64,000 bases of DNA from Bradyrhizobium sp. AZCC 1719 (GCF_036924525.1 NZ_JAZHRU010000001.1:4307001-4371000), one strand, 5' to 3'. Positions 1-8,467 are shown, counted from the stretch's first letter. Numbers and translations: made by a program. Notes: a model not told the origin generated them from the sequence alone.

Positions 1-2
1 GA

Positions 3-65
3 CACGCTTCGCCCCGATGGCCTCAGCGTGGCTGCGCCACGCGTAGCCCGTCAGGGCGAAGCGTG
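3..65. repeat. Nested palindromic element beside the tRNA gene
   Basis: A 12-base outer inverted repeat (3-14 with 54-65) encloses a perfect 7-base hairpin (26-32 with 36-42). There is no T-run, so it does not look like a simple intrinsic terminator. Its right arm overlaps the CCA end of the minus-strand tRNA-Leu by two bases, so it may shape 3' end processing or terminate the tRNA transcript. It resembles the REP-like palindromes scattered through Bradyrhizobium genomes (inference). Confidence 0.6.
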
Positions 66-389
66 GTGCGGGCGGCCGGACTCGAACCGGCACAGAGGTC
101 ACCCTCCGAGGGATTTTCTTACCAGCTACGGCTTTCGCCGCCTCGCCAGCGTGGGCATCCGCGCTGGCTCGTTTGTGGTCTGGACTATACCTTCACCATT
201 GGTGCGTTCGCGCCTTTAGGTGCTGCCCGTCTAGTCTCTACACCTTCGCACTAACCGTTAGGTTCGGGCGCTTGGCTCGGGATTGCCATATGAAAGGTTT
301 CCCCGAATTTGAGCAGTTCTACAGCTTGGGTTTCCCCAAGAGCACTCAAATGCTTAAGTCCCTTGCGTCTACCATTTCGCCACGCCCGC
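64..389 (-). tRNA. tRNA-Leu(UAA), interrupted by a group I intron
   Basis: On the minus strand the 5' exon (389-356, 34 nt) begins GCGGGCG. The 3' exon (117-64, 54 nt) ends CGCCCGC-A-CCA, so the acceptor stem pairs perfectly and CCA is encoded. Joining the exons gives an anticodon loop CUUAAAA (anticodon UAA) on a GGGA/UCCC stem. A long variable arm (GAGG/CCUC), as expected for tRNA-Leu, and a T-arm with GGUUCGAGUCC follow. The gene is split between U34 and A35 of the anticodon, the site of the classic trnL(UAA) group I intron of cyanobacteria and plastids. It decodes UUA, a rare codon in a GC-rich genome, so splicing is probably needed for a functional tRNA. Confidence 0.93.
118..355 (-). 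ncRNA. Group I self-splicing intron in the tRNA-Leu anticodon
   Basis: This 238-nt intervening sequence follows a U and ends in G (complement of 118), the omega-G of group I introns. Core elements on the minus strand are GGCAATCCCGAGCCAAGC (287-270, P4/P6 region), GTAGAGACTAGAC (241-229, P7/P3) and AAGGTATAGTCC (193-182, 3' half of P7). The first two closely match the conserved core of cyanobacterial and plastid trnL(UAA) introns. Hairpins in the last third (for example GCCAGCG/CGCTGGC) fit peripheral P9 stems. It is too short for a homing endonuclease and no ORF is evident, so it should be a small ribozyme-only intron. Confidence 0.92.
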
Positions 390-576
390 TTTCACTAGAA
401 GATCAGACACTTAGCGCGTTTTCCGGAGAAGCGGAATTGGGAATAATCTCCGGCCCAAACGCTCCCCACCTTTAAGTGAGCGCGGCGCCAAAGCAAAGCC
501 TCAATGCGGACACTTGGGGTGTTTACCTGCGGCGAGCTTTAGGCAATCTCAAGATAATCCACTTAATGAAGGTCCG

Positions 577-1017
577 ATGCCCAACTCGCTGTCCCATCGC
601 CGGTTATTCTCGTGCAGCCTCGCGGCGTTGGCGCTGGTTGCGCTCGGCGCCGGCCTGTCCGGTTGCGCCGGGATGAGCGACACCATTTCGCCGGCCTTTG
701 CCGATCCTGCCAAATACGATCTCTACGATTGCAAGCAGCTTGAGCCCGAGCGCAAGAGGCTCGCGGAGCGCACCGCGGAGTTGCAGGGGCTGATGACCAA
801 GGCCGAAACCGGCGTCGCCGGTCCCATGGTGGCGGAGCTCGCCTATCGCAACGACTACATCGCGTTGCGCGGACAGTCGAAGCTGGCCGATGAAGCCTGG
901 CAGAAGAACAGGTGCCAGGAATCGAAACCGGAAGCCAGGCCGGCGCCGGTCCCGCCATCGATCGCGCCGGCTCCTGTTGCCAAGGGCCGTACGAAGGCAA
1001 GCCGGTCGGCAAATTAG
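577..1017 (+). CDS. Small outer-membrane lipoprotein (twin-Arg-free, Sec type)
   Basis: The product is 146 aa. Residues 1-30 form a signal peptide ending in a lipobox (L-S-G-C), so the mature protein should be lipidated at Cys and held in the envelope. The middle is a charged helical segment (Leu-Glu-Pro-Glu-Arg repeats) around two conserved-looking Cys residues (YDCKQL and KNRCQES). The tail is Pro/Ala-rich with basic residues. The ATG at 577 is chosen because it puts the hydrophobic segment directly at the N-terminus; an upstream TTG at 514 would add 21 non-signal residues. I do not recognise a functional family. It stands alone, convergent with the monooxygenase. Confidence 0.75.
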   Translation: MPNSLSHRRLFSCSLAALALVALGAGLSGCAGMSDTISPAFADPAKYDLYDCKQLEPERKRLAERTAELQGLMTKAETGVAGPMVAELAYRNDYIALRGQSKLADEAWQKNRCQESKPEARPAPVPPSIAPAPVAKGRTKASRSAN

Positions 1018-1048
1018 AACGTTGTCGGTTGCGGCCGTCGAACTTCGC

Positions 1049-2251
1049 TCACAGCCGCCAATTATAAATCCAGTCCTGCCGCGCCAGCATCCGCTCCGGG
1101 CCCATGGCCTTGATCGTAAGGTCGCGCGCCAGCGCCAGTGGTCCGGTGAGATGATAGATGCGTCCCTGTTGTCGGGCCGCACGCTGCACCCGCAGCACGC
1201 GGCCGCGCCGCTGCCGGCCATAACGCTTTAGTGCCGCCGGGATGCCTGCGATCGGATCGCCGGGGCTTTCGCTCAAGCATTTGGCGAGCACGGCGGCGTC
1301 CTCGATCGCCATTCCCGCGCCTTGCGCGGCAAACGGCAGCATCGCGTGCGCGGCGTCGCCGAGCAGCGCGATCGCACCGTCGGTCCATTCGCCGACATCG
1401 GGCAGCGTGAACAGCGCCCAGCGCCGCCATTCGTCGACGGCCCCGATCAGCATCCGCGCGGTCGCAGGCCATCGCTGCGAGGCGAACGCGTTTTTCAGCT
1501 CGTTGGCGTCGCCCGGTGCGCTCCAGCCCGGCCTGTTCCAGGTTCCCGGCACGATAGCGACCACGTTGATCTGCCGCGCGGCCGAGATCGGGTAGGCGAC
1601 CAGATGCGCGTCCGGCCCCATCCAGAGCTGCACGCGGGCAGCGGTATATTCGCGCGGCAGCGTGGTCGCATCGAGGGTTCCGCGCCAGGCGATCAGGCCG
1701 GAAAATTGCGGTTGCGCCTCCGGGAACAAATGGTTCCGCACCGCGGACCAGATGCCGTCGGCGCCGACCAGCGCCGCCGCCAACTCCTGCTGGCGTGCAT
1801 TGCCGCGGCGTTGCACCACGGTGAGCCCCTTGGCGTGCGAGGTCACGTCTTCGAACTGGCAACCAAGCCGCAGGTCGATGTCCGGATGGTCGTTGACCGC
1901 CGCCTGCAGGGCGCCTTGCAGGTCGGCGCGGTGCATCACCCAATAGGGCGCGCCAGCGCGAAGGCCGGCGGCTTCGCCGAGCGGCAGGCGGGCGATCTCA
2001 CCGCCCGCACGCGCGCTCACGATACTAATGGCCTCGGGTGTCACGGCGCGTGGCGCAAGCCGCGGCCGCAGGCCGAGGTCGACCAGGATCCGGCTGGCGT
2101 TGGGCGAAAGCTGCAGGCCGGCGCCGGCTTCCTCCAGCCGTTCGGCCTTTTCCAGAATGATGACGCGAAAGCCTTTGGCTGCGAGCGAAAGCGCTGCCGT
2201 CAGTCCCCCGATCCCGGCACCAGCAACGATGATGGTGCGCGCGGCGGCCAC
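1049..2251 (-). CDS. FAD-dependent monooxygenase, salicylate hydroxylase/UbiH type
   Basis: This 400-aa class A flavoprotein hydroxylase would use NAD(P)H and O2 to hydroxylate an aromatic or other ring substrate in the cytoplasm. The Rossmann dinucleotide motif GAGIGG lies at residues 11-16, followed by the acidic residue ending beta-2 (ILEKAERLEEAGAG). The second FAD motif, GDAAHAMLPFAAQGAGMAIED, occurs at about 290-310 and carries the GD ribityl-binding pair. The length is normal for the family. It is transcribed directly downstream of the zinc-finger gene with 7 bases between them, so the two are likely cotranscribed. The substrate cannot be told from sequence; 3-hydroxybenzoate 6-hydroxylase and salicylate hydroxylase are relatives. 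Confidence 0.88.
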   Translation of the reverse strand: MAAARTIIVAGAGIGGLTAALSLAAKGFRVIILEKAERLEEAGAGLQLSPNASRILVDLGLRPRLAPRAVTPEAISIVSARAGGEIARLPLGEAAGLRAGAPYWVMHRADLQGALQAAVNDHPDIDLRLGCQFEDVTSHAKGLTVVQRRGNARQQELAAALVGADGIWSAVRNHLFPEAQPQFSGLIAWRGTLDATTLPREYTAARVQLWMGPDAHLVAYPISAARQINVVAIVPGTWNRPGWSAPGDANELKNAFASQRWPATARMLIGAVDEWRRWALFTLPDVGEWTDGAIALLGDAAHAMLPFAAQGAGMAIEDAAVLAKCLSESPGDPIAGIPAALKRYGRQRRGRVLRVQRAARQQGRIYHLTGPLALARDLTIKAMGPERMLARQDWIYNWRL

Positions 2252-2258
2252 CGAAAGG

Positions 2259-2504
2259 TCAGGCGACCTTGTCCCTCAGGACGCATTCGGGCGGGCGGGC
2301 TTCGCCTGCGGCGAGGTCGGGGGCAAAGCGGTACAGCGTCGAGCAATAGGGGCAGATGATCTCGTTGTCGTTGCCAAGGTCGAGAAACACGTGGGGATGA
2401 TCGAACGGCGGCTTGGCGCCCACGCACATGAATTCCTGCGAGCCGATCTCGATTACCGAGACTCCGGCGTCGTTATGGAAATGCGGGACGACATGGTCGG
2501 ACAT
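2259..2504 (-). CDS. NDUFS6-like CHCC zinc-finger protein
   Basis: The 81-aa protein has one zf-CHCC domain. Its Cys (EFMCVG) is followed by His (DHPHVFLD) and then a CPYC pair, matching the zinc site of the mitochondrial complex I subunit NDUFS6 and its short alphaproteobacterial homologues. The family binds zinc and is thought to help assembly or stability of NADH dehydrogenase; I infer only the domain here. The ATG at 2504 is preferred because family members begin a few residues before the HFHND segment; the longer reading to 2579 adds sequence with no family match. It is first in a two-gene operon with the monooxygenase. Confidence 0.82.
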   Translation of the reverse strand: MSDHVVPHFHNDAGVSVIEIGSQEFMCVGAKPPFDHPHVFLDLGNDNEIICPYCSTLYRFAPDLAAGEARPPECVLRDKVA

Positions 2505-2753
2505 CAGCTTCACCTTGGATTTCAACGATGAGCGCACGCAATCAACGCGACGCGGCAGCTTCGAAATGCCGCGCACCATAGTGGGGGGTGCCGATGATTC
2601 CTAGAGCCGATTCGGGATGTCCCCGCCGCACATTTGCTCATGCAAATTCGACACAATTCTGTCGTCGGAGAAAAGCCCTTCTTTCGTCGGGGCAGTTGTG
2701 TCTTAAAAACGGCATACCATCTTGAGAAAGACGAAAACATTGGACTTTTTTGG

Positions 2754-3905
2754 ATGAGGCGATTGCGGTTCGGTTCGGCTCTGGCAGGGGCGCTAGGATG
2801 CCTGGCGCTCAGCGTGGCGGTGTGCGCGGCGCTGTGGCCGCACGCCCGCGAGGCCGGCGCCATCCTGGCCGCGCAGGACGATCCCGCGACACTGTCCGAC
2901 ATCCAGATCAACTCGGCGTTGCGGGCCAACCAAGCGCTGGTCGCCGGTCACATCGAGGCAGCGCTCGCGGAGGGCGATTCCGATCTCGCCAACAGCTTCG
3001 TCGAACTCGCCCGCGACAAGGGCATTGTCGTCAGCGACGAACTATCGAAGCGCGTCAGCGATGCCGTTACTGACGCAGGCTCGGCGTCGCATTTTGCCAA
3101 CCGCTTTGCCACGGGTTTCGTGGTCGGCAATGCCGACGATGTCGCAAGCCTGTCGGGTACGGTTGCCGGCGATCTCTTCGTCTACGGCGATATCAGGGAC
3201 GTTGTTCGCGAAGGCAAGCACCTCGCGACGGGCGAGGACGTGGACCGGCTGGTGCTGGGCCTTGCGACGGTCGGCCTCGCAGTGACCGCGGCGACCTATG
3301 TATCGGTCGGCGGTGTTGGTCCGGTGCGCGCTGGCCTCAGCATTGTCAAGAGTGCCCGCAAGGTCGGACGTCTCGGCGAGGGGCTGACGCAATGGGCCGG
3401 CCGCTCGGTGCGTGAGGTCGTCGATGCGCCGGTCCTGCAGCAGGCGGTCGCGAAAGGCTCGGTGCTGCGGCCGGGCCAGACCATCAGCGCAATCAAGGCG
3501 GCGTTCCGCGCCGAGAAAGCCGGCGCGCTGGTGCGGCTGGCGAAAGATGTCGGACGCGTCGGCGAAAAGGCCGGCACGCGTGGCGCGCTCGACGCACTGC
3601 GCATCGCGCAAAGCCCGAAGGACATTGCCCGCGCCGCGCGGCTTGCCGAATCCAAGGGCGGCCAGACCCGCGCGATATTGAAGGTGCTCGGCCGCGGCGC
3701 GCTGCTGCTGGCAACCGGCGCTTTCAATCTGACGATGTGGGTATTCGGCGCTCTATTGGCGCTGTTCGGATTTCTGTCGTCGATCAAGGCGACCACCGAG
3801 CGGGCGACCCAAGCGTGGCTTCGCCGCAAGAAAGCGCGGCGCTTGAGAAAGGAGGCGGCGGCAGCATGCTTGCCGGCCGCCCCGGCGCTGGCGGGCGCTG
3901 CCTGA
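2754..3905 (+). CDS. Conserved membrane protein with two terminal anchors, function unknown
   Basis: The 383-aa protein has an N-terminal membrane segment (about residues 5-30), a long Ala/Val-rich helical domain with repeated 'K-x-G-R-x-G' patches, and a second hydrophobic segment (about 325-355, MWVFGALLALFGF). It ends in a strongly basic tail (LRRKKARRLRK). The topology suggests a periplasmic middle and cytoplasmic tail. The ATG at 2754 is chosen because it places the first hydrophobic helix at the start; upstream in-frame codons would add about 40 residues. The 249 bases between this gene and the divergent zinc-finger gene must hold both promoters. I do not recognise the family. Confidence 0.72.
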   Translation: MRRLRFGSALAGALGCLALSVAVCAALWPHAREAGAILAAQDDPATLSDIQINSALRANQALVAGHIEAALAEGDSDLANSFVELARDKGIVVSDELSKRVSDAVTDAGSASHFANRFATGFVVGNADDVASLSGTVAGDLFVYGDIRDVVREGKHLATGEDVDRLVLGLATVGLAVTAATYVSVGGVGPVRAGLSIVKSARKVGRLGEGLTQWAGRSVREVVDAPVLQQAVAKGSVLRPGQTISAIKAAFRAEKAGALVRLAKDVGRVGEKAGTRGALDALRIAQSPKDIARAARLAESKGGQTRAILKVLGRGALLLATGAFNLTMWVFGALLALFGFLSSIKATTERATQAWLRRKKARRLRKEAAAACLPAAPALAGAA

Positions 3906-3968
3906 CACGGCTAGACTTGCAGTCATTGCAGGCCGTCCATTTCCGACCATTTCCGAATCCCCCGAAAA

Positions 3969-4733
3969 ATGGAACTGATGATGCCGAGTTTTCACAACGG
4001 CGCTGTCGAAATTGCTTATCTCGACGAAGGCGAGGGCGATCCGATCGTCCTCGTGCACGGCTTTGCCTCCAGCAAGAATGTGAACTGGGTTTATCCGACC
4101 TGGGTTTCCGATCTGAGGAAAGACGGCCGCCGCGTGATCGCGCTCGACAATCGCGGCCATGGCGATTCCGAAAAGCTCTACGATTCCGCTGCTTACGAAA
4201 TTGCGATCATGGCAAGCGACGTCATTGCGCTGCTGGATCATCTGGGAATCGAGCGCGCCGACATCATGGGCTATTCGCTGGGATCGCGAATGACGGCGAT
4301 CCTGGCGCGCGAGCAGCCGCAGCGGCTGCGCTCGGCGATTCTCGGCGGCATCGGGATCGGACTGATCGAGGGCGGCGGTCCCGGCGAGAACGTGGCAATC
4401 GCACTGGAAGCGCCTTCGCTGGAGGATGTCACCGACCCGGTCGGCCGCACCTTTCGCGCCTTCGCCGATCAGACCCGATCCGACCATCGCGCGCTTGCCG
4501 CTTGCCTGCGCGGCTCGCGGCGGCTGATGACATCGGATGAAGCCGCCGAGATCCGCGTGCCGGTTCTGATTGCGGTCGGCACCAGGGATGAAATCGCAGG
4601 CTCAGCCGCGGCGCTCGGAAGGATCATTCCGGGCGCCGAGGTGCTCGACATTCCGAACCGCGATCACATGCGCGCGGTCGGCGACAAGGTCTACAAAGTC
4701 GGCGTCATCGATTTCCTGTCGCGGCGGCAATGA
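3969..4733 (+). CDS. Alpha/beta-fold hydrolase
   Basis: The 254-aa protein shows the whole alpha/beta hydrolase pattern: oxyanion-hole HGFASS (about residues 30-35), nucleophile elbow GYSLGS (about 98-103, catalytic Ser), an Asp near GTRDE (about 208), and a late His in RDHMRAVGD (about 234). The early HGFASSKNVNWV segment and compact size resemble carboxylesterases and haloperoxidase-like enzymes. It has no signal peptide, so it should be cytoplasmic. The substrate is unknown. Its last 132 bases overlap, tail to tail, the 3' end of the membrane protein on the other strand. Confidence 0.85.
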   Translation: MELMMPSFHNGAVEIAYLDEGEGDPIVLVHGFASSKNVNWVYPTWVSDLRKDGRRVIALDNRGHGDSEKLYDSAAYEIAIMASDVIALLDHLGIERADIMGYSLGSRMTAILAREQPQRLRSAILGGIGIGLIEGGGPGENVAIALEAPSLEDVTDPVGRTFRAFADQTRSDHRALAACLRGSRRLMTSDEAAEIRVPVLIAVGTRDEIAGSAAALGRIIPGAEVLDIPNRDHMRAVGDKVYKVGVIDFLSRRQ

Positions 4734-6104
4734 GCGGTCGCGCGCGTCTTCACCGGCGAATTGCCTGATCGCCGCGATCAGCACCACCGTGGTCGCAAGC
4801 CATGCCAGCCGCGCGCCGTAGCGATCGTGCGGACCGGATATCACGGCGCAGACGAAAGCATTGCCGAGCAGCGCGAACGAGACCGTGCCGGCGAGCAAGG
4901 TGAGATCATCGAACGGTCGGCGCAGCACGCCGCGGCCGAACAGGATGACGGCCAGCAGCATCGACGCCAGCGCCACGGGAATGTGAATCCGGTTGATCGC
5001 GGTGAAGTCGAAGTGCCAGCGCTGCTGCTGCGCCGCGCGCATCGGCTTCACCTGTGCGGGAAGAAAGCGCTCGATGATGCCGTAGGTATGGCCGAGCCAG
5101 CCGTCGGTGCCTTCGCCGGTCCCGACGTAGACGAATTGCTGCGCAGTGGCGATAGCCGCCGCCTTGGCCTGCCAGGCCGGATACTCGGCCAGCGAATGCA
5201 GCACGATGAAACTCATCTCGTCGTTCAGTCCCTGAAAGCGGCCAAGCGTGTTGAACATGCTGTTGCCCCACAGAAACTGATCGGCGGTGGCCGGTAGCTT
5301 GTCTCGATAGGGGCAGAGCTTGAAATTCTGCTTCGGGCAATGATCGCGCAAATACTGCGCGACGATACCGTCCTGCAGCATCCGTCCGAAGGCGACGCCA
5401 TAACCGCCCGGCGTCCACGCCAGCTTCCCGGACAATGCGAAATTGGTCGACAGCAACAGCGCAGCTCCCGCGACGATGGTCAGGCTGCCCTGCGCCAGTC
5501 CGGAAACGGAAATCCGCCCGCGCAGAAAGGGACGCGCGATCCAGCCGACGCAGCACAGTCCGAGCAGCACCGCGAGCGTCGCGCTGTGGGTCGCCGCGGC
5601 GAAAGCGGTGAGGCCGAACAGCAGGCATTTTTCCGGGATCGAAGTCCGCTCGCCGAGCACGACCAGGATGAAGAGCGAAAGCACCGACAACCCGGCGAAA
5701 ATGTCGGTCAGGAGCGTGCTGGCAAGAAAAGGCAGCGAGGTGGTCAGGGCCAGCACGAAGCTCATGGCCAGGAGCCGCAGCGGCTCGGAGATACCAAGCA
5801 CACGCAGCGTTAACTGCAGGATCCACAGCGTCGCCAGCGCGTTGATCCCGAGGTTGATCCAGAAGCTCGAATCCTCGCCGAAGTGAAGATAGAGGCCGAA
5901 CGTGGTGGAGCGGCTGGGGACGAGGTAGCCCTCGTACCACCGGGCCAGATAGCCGCCAGTGTCCCACTGGAGCAGGGGATAGCCATTCCACAGGGCAGGG
6001 GCCAGCAACATCAACGGGATGGCGATGGCGGCGATCCAGGCCGAGCGCGAATTCGCAGCGGTACGCGCCCGCAATATCTGCGTGCTGATGTGGCTTCCCC
6101 CCAT
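4602..6104 (-). CDS. Large polytopic membrane protein, GT-C-like, overlapping its neighbour
   Basis: The product is about 500 aa with roughly ten hydrophobic segments. The first is AIAIPLMLLAPALW, followed by a periplasmic loop WDTGGYLARWYEGYLVPSRS that resembles the first acidic loop of GT-C-fold glycosyltransferases. I call it only a conserved membrane protein. A true ATG at 6104 is used; an in-frame GTG at 6191 would add 29 polar residues. The last membrane segment ends near 4790. The remaining charged C-terminal tail is read antisense to the hydrolase gene until a stop at 4602. That tail has no hydrophobic character and may be the product of a lost upstream stop codon. Confidence 0.75.
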   Translation of the reverse strand: MGGSHISTQILRARTAANSRSAWIAAIAIPLMLLAPALWNGYPLLQWDTGGYLARWYEGYLVPSRSTTFGLYLHFGEDSSFWINLGINALATLWILQLTLRVLGISEPLRLLAMSFVLALTTSLPFLASTLLTDIFAGLSVLSLFILVVLGERTSIPEKCLLFGLTAFAAATHSATLAVLLGLCCVGWIARPFLRGRISVSGLAQGSLTIVAGAALLLSTNFALSGKLAWTPGGYGVAFGRMLQDGIVAQYLRDHCPKQNFKLCPYRDKLPATADQFLWGNSMFNTLGRFQGLNDEMSFIVLHSLAEYPAWQAKAAAIATAQQFVYVGTGEGTDGWLGHTYGIIERFLPAQVKPMRAAQQQRWHFDFTAINRIHIPVALASMLLAVILFGRGVLRRPFDDLTLLAGTVSFALLGNAFVCAVISGPHDRYGARLAWLATTVVLIAAIRQFAGEDARDRSLPPRQEIDDADFVDLVADRAHVIAVRNVEHLGARNDPSERRG

Positions 6105-6309
6105 TTGGGCAGCATCCGCCGAATGGCAGGTCCGCCGAAATTCACCAATAGTCGCAGGCCGCCGGCTTGATTTCCTGATATCGCTGACCACCTTGAACTA
6201 ACCCCCACGGCATTCGGAGGCGGTTTACGCTGGCCTGCGCCTGCCCGGGACAGAAGTCCGCCCGCCGTGCTATAATAGCAACGTAATCAGTGAATTTGCG
6301 AGAGCAATC

Positions 6310-7137
6310 ATGGCAGTGCATCAGGTCAATCCGCAAGCGTCGAAGCTCGCCGCACTCGATCCGATCTGGGACCGCATCCGGGGCGAGGCGGAGGACATCG
6401 TCCGCCGCGAGCCGGAGCTTGCTTCCTTTCTCTATTCGACCGTGCTGCATCACGAGCGCCTGGAGGAATCGGTGGTGCATCGTCTCGCCGAGCGGCTCGA
6501 TCATTCGGCACTATCGGGCGATTTGATCCGGCAGACCTATGACGAGGCGCTGCGTGACGAGCCCGATATCGGCAATGCGTTCCGCGCCGATCTGGTCGCG
6601 GTCTACGACCGGGACCCCGCAACCTCGCGCTTCATTGATCCGTTGCTCTACTTCAAGGGTTTTCACGCGCTGCAGGCCCATCGCCTGGCGCACTGGCTCT
6701 ATCAAAAGGGCCGCAAGGATTTTGCCTATTATCTGCAGAGCCGCTCGTCGGCGGTATTTCAGACCGATATCAACCCCGCCGCCAAAATCGGCCGCGGCAT
6801 TTTCCTCGATCACGCGACCGGCTTCGTCTGCGGCGAGACCGCCGTGATCGATGACGACGTTTCGATCCTGCACGGCGTCACGCTGGGAGGCACCGGCAAG
6901 GAGAATGAGGATCGTCATCCGAAGATCAGGCGTGGCGTGCTGATTGGGGCAGGCGCCAAAATTCTCGGCAATATCGAGATCGGCCATTGCGCGCGCATTG
7001 CCGCGGGCTCGGTGGTTGTCAAGCCGGTGCCGCACAATGTCACGGTGGCCGGCGTCCCCGCGAAGATCGTCGGCGAGGCGGGCTGCGCGGAGCCGTCGCG
7101 CACCATGGATCAGATGCTCGGCGCTATCGGGCTTTGA
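6310..7137 (+). CDS. cysE: Serine O-acetyltransferase
   Basis: CysE transfers acetyl from acetyl-CoA to L-serine, giving O-acetylserine, the carbon acceptor for sulfide in cysteine synthesis. The 275-aa protein has the all-helical N-terminal SATase domain (about 15-130). A left-handed beta-helix of hexapeptide repeats follows (about 145-250), with the catalytic patch DHATGFVCGETAVIDDD and HGVTLGGTGK. The C-terminal tail is where feedback inhibition by cysteine usually acts in this family. Length and motif order are normal. It is transcribed alone, divergent from the membrane protein at 4602-6104, and followed by the DUF3126 gene, an arrangement common in rhizobia. Confidence 0.95.
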   Translation: MAVHQVNPQASKLAALDPIWDRIRGEAEDIVRREPELASFLYSTVLHHERLEESVVHRLAERLDHSALSGDLIRQTYDEALRDEPDIGNAFRADLVAVYDRDPATSRFIDPLLYFKGFHALQAHRLAHWLYQKGRKDFAYYLQSRSSAVFQTDINPAAKIGRGIFLDHATGFVCGETAVIDDDVSILHGVTLGGTGKENEDRHPKIRRGVLIGAGAKILGNIEIGHCARIAAGSVVVKPVPHNVTVAGVPAKIVGEAGCAEPSRTMDQMLGAIGL

Positions 7138-7244
7138 TTTTCCACACATTCTGCGGCCGATCTTTGTGAAGTTACGGCTGGCGGTTGGCGCCGTCTCGTC
7201 CTAAAACCTCCCCGGAAATTTAAAGAATCCGATTGGAGACCGCC

Positions 7245-7463
7245 GTGGACGTTCAGGAAGTCAGGAAGCTCGACGCCTATCTCAAGCGCGTATTCGGCAA
7301 TCCCAAGATCCGCGTCGTGCCGCGGCCGAAAAAGGACGACTCCGCCGAAGTCTATATCGGTGAGGAATTCATCGGCGTGCTGTTCGTCGATGACGAGGAC
7401 GATGATCGCTCGTTCCAGTTCCAGATGGCGATCCTCGAGGAAGATCTCGCCGACGTCGGCTGA
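7245..7463 (+). CDS. DUF3126 family protein
   Basis: This short acidic protein (72 aa) has the characteristic DUF3126 opening (DVQEVRKLDAYLKRVFG) and a central basic RPKKDD patch. It ends in an Asp/Glu-rich C-terminus (VDDEDDDRSFQFQM). The start is a GTG at 7245, decided by the GGAGA Shine-Dalgarno seven bases upstream; the TTG at 7233 has none. The family is confined to alphaproteobacteria and has no known function, but it commonly sits just after cysE as here. Confidence 0.85.
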   Translation: MDVQEVRKLDAYLKRVFGNPKIRVVPRPKKDDSAEVYIGEEFIGVLFVDDEDDDRSFQFQMAILEEDLADVG

Positions 7464-7478
7464 GGCGTGCGTGATGCC

Positions 7479-7572
7479 GTAGGGTGGGCAAAGCGTAGCG
7501 TGCCCACCACTCTCATTTCCGCGCTGGAAATAACGTGGTGGGCACGGCGCGATGCGTCTTTGCCCACCCTAC
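7479..7572. repeat. Palindromic repeat, family A copy 1 (GTAGGGTGGGCA type)
   Basis: Perfect 15-base ends (7479-7493 with 7558-7572) enclose a second inverted pair (GTGCCCACCA with TGGTGGGCAC). A second copy with the same ends lies at 54705-54795. It sits in the tail-to-tail gap between DUF3126 and the next minus-strand gene, fitting a non-autonomous palindromic repeat. No transposase is nearby. Confidence 0.88.
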
Positions 7573-7582
7573 AAGATCCCGG

Positions 7583-8332
7583 CTAGTCCTTCGGCCCGCG
7601 CATTTGCGCCGTCAGGCGGTCCATCGCATTCGCAACGTCGCGCCATTGCGACAGCCAGCTCCGCGGAAAGCGGAACGTCAGGTCGGCGCCGTCGACGCGA
7701 CGCTCGCTCAGGCACATGCCGGGGGTCAGGCCGTCGCGGGTGCAGCGCGCGTTGAGGCTCGGTGCGCCGGCGGAGAACAGGTCCTCGTTGGCGTAGGGCG
7801 AGCCGTCGCGGAAGGCGCGCATCGTCAATCCGTCGTCGATCGGTGTTGCCTTCTGTTCAAGGTAGCGCGGATAGATCGTGCGCACCCGCGTGTCCGGCGA
7901 CAGCGTGTCGTGGTGGGCCGATATCGACAGGAAGATCCGGTCGATCGGCTGCACCTTCTCCTCGATCGTATCGGCGCTGACGTGCTTCGGTGCATCCGGC
8001 GGTTCAAGCGACGGGAAGACGAAACTGAGATCGACCCGTTCCTGCGGCCCGGAGTGGCGCTGGATCTTGCGGCGGATCGCTGCTGTCGGCACATTGAAGA
8101 GCGTGGCGCCGACGCTGACCGGCAGCCGGCCCGGAGCGCTGGCGGGCCGCGCCACCCAGGTTGGCCACAACAAATAAGCGACGAGGGCAACGGCGCCCGC
8201 GGTGATGGTTACCGCGACCATGATGAGCATCATGTGCGAGCGCGGATCCCTGCGGGTGTCGCGGGCGAGGTGCTGGGCCGTCGAAAGCAGGGTCATGAAC
8301 GAGGTATCGGTCGGGTTTCGAGGCTCGGGCAC
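7583..8332 (-). CDS. Single-pass membrane protein of unknown function
   Basis: The 249-aa product begins with a short cytoplasmic segment. One transmembrane helix follows (about residues 35-57, MLIMVAVTITAGAVALVAYLLW), then a periplasmic domain containing phrases such as FVFPSLEPPDAP and IDRIFLSISAHHDTLSP. The two Cys residues near the end (NARCTRDGLTPGMCLSE) could form a disulfide. The GTG at 8332 is used; the ATG at 8296 is an alternative that keeps the helix. The repeat element lies just beyond its stop. I recognise no catalytic motif. Confidence 0.7.
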   Translation of the reverse strand: MPEPRNPTDTSFMTLLSTAQHLARDTRRDPRSHMMLIMVAVTITAGAVALVAYLLWPTWVARPASAPGRLPVSVGATLFNVPTAAIRRKIQRHSGPQERVDLSFVFPSLEPPDAPKHVSADTIEEKVQPIDRIFLSISAHHDTLSPDTRVRTIYPRYLEQKATPIDDGLTMRAFRDGSPYANEDLFSAGAPSLNARCTRDGLTPGMCLSERRVDGADLTFRFPRSWLSQWRDVANAMDRLTAQMRGPKD

Positions 8333-8452
8333 GATCCCGAGAGCTAAGGCGAATCATCCCGCGAATATGCCATGGGCAGCGTGATTTCCGCATGATTTCA
8401 CGGGAGTGCCGGCCCTGCAGCCATGCGCAAACGAGGTCCCGGCGGTTCGTTG

Positions 8453-8467
8453 TTAACCCTTCCTTAA
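8453..8467. promoter_or_regulatory. CtrA-type box TTAA-N7-TTAA
   Basis: An exact TTAA-N7-TTAA match is followed by G rather than the preferred C. It lies 70 bases before the ATG of the membrane protein at 8537, in the gap between divergent genes. The half-site spacing matches the CtrA response-regulator consensus of alphaproteobacteria. Confidence 0.5.
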
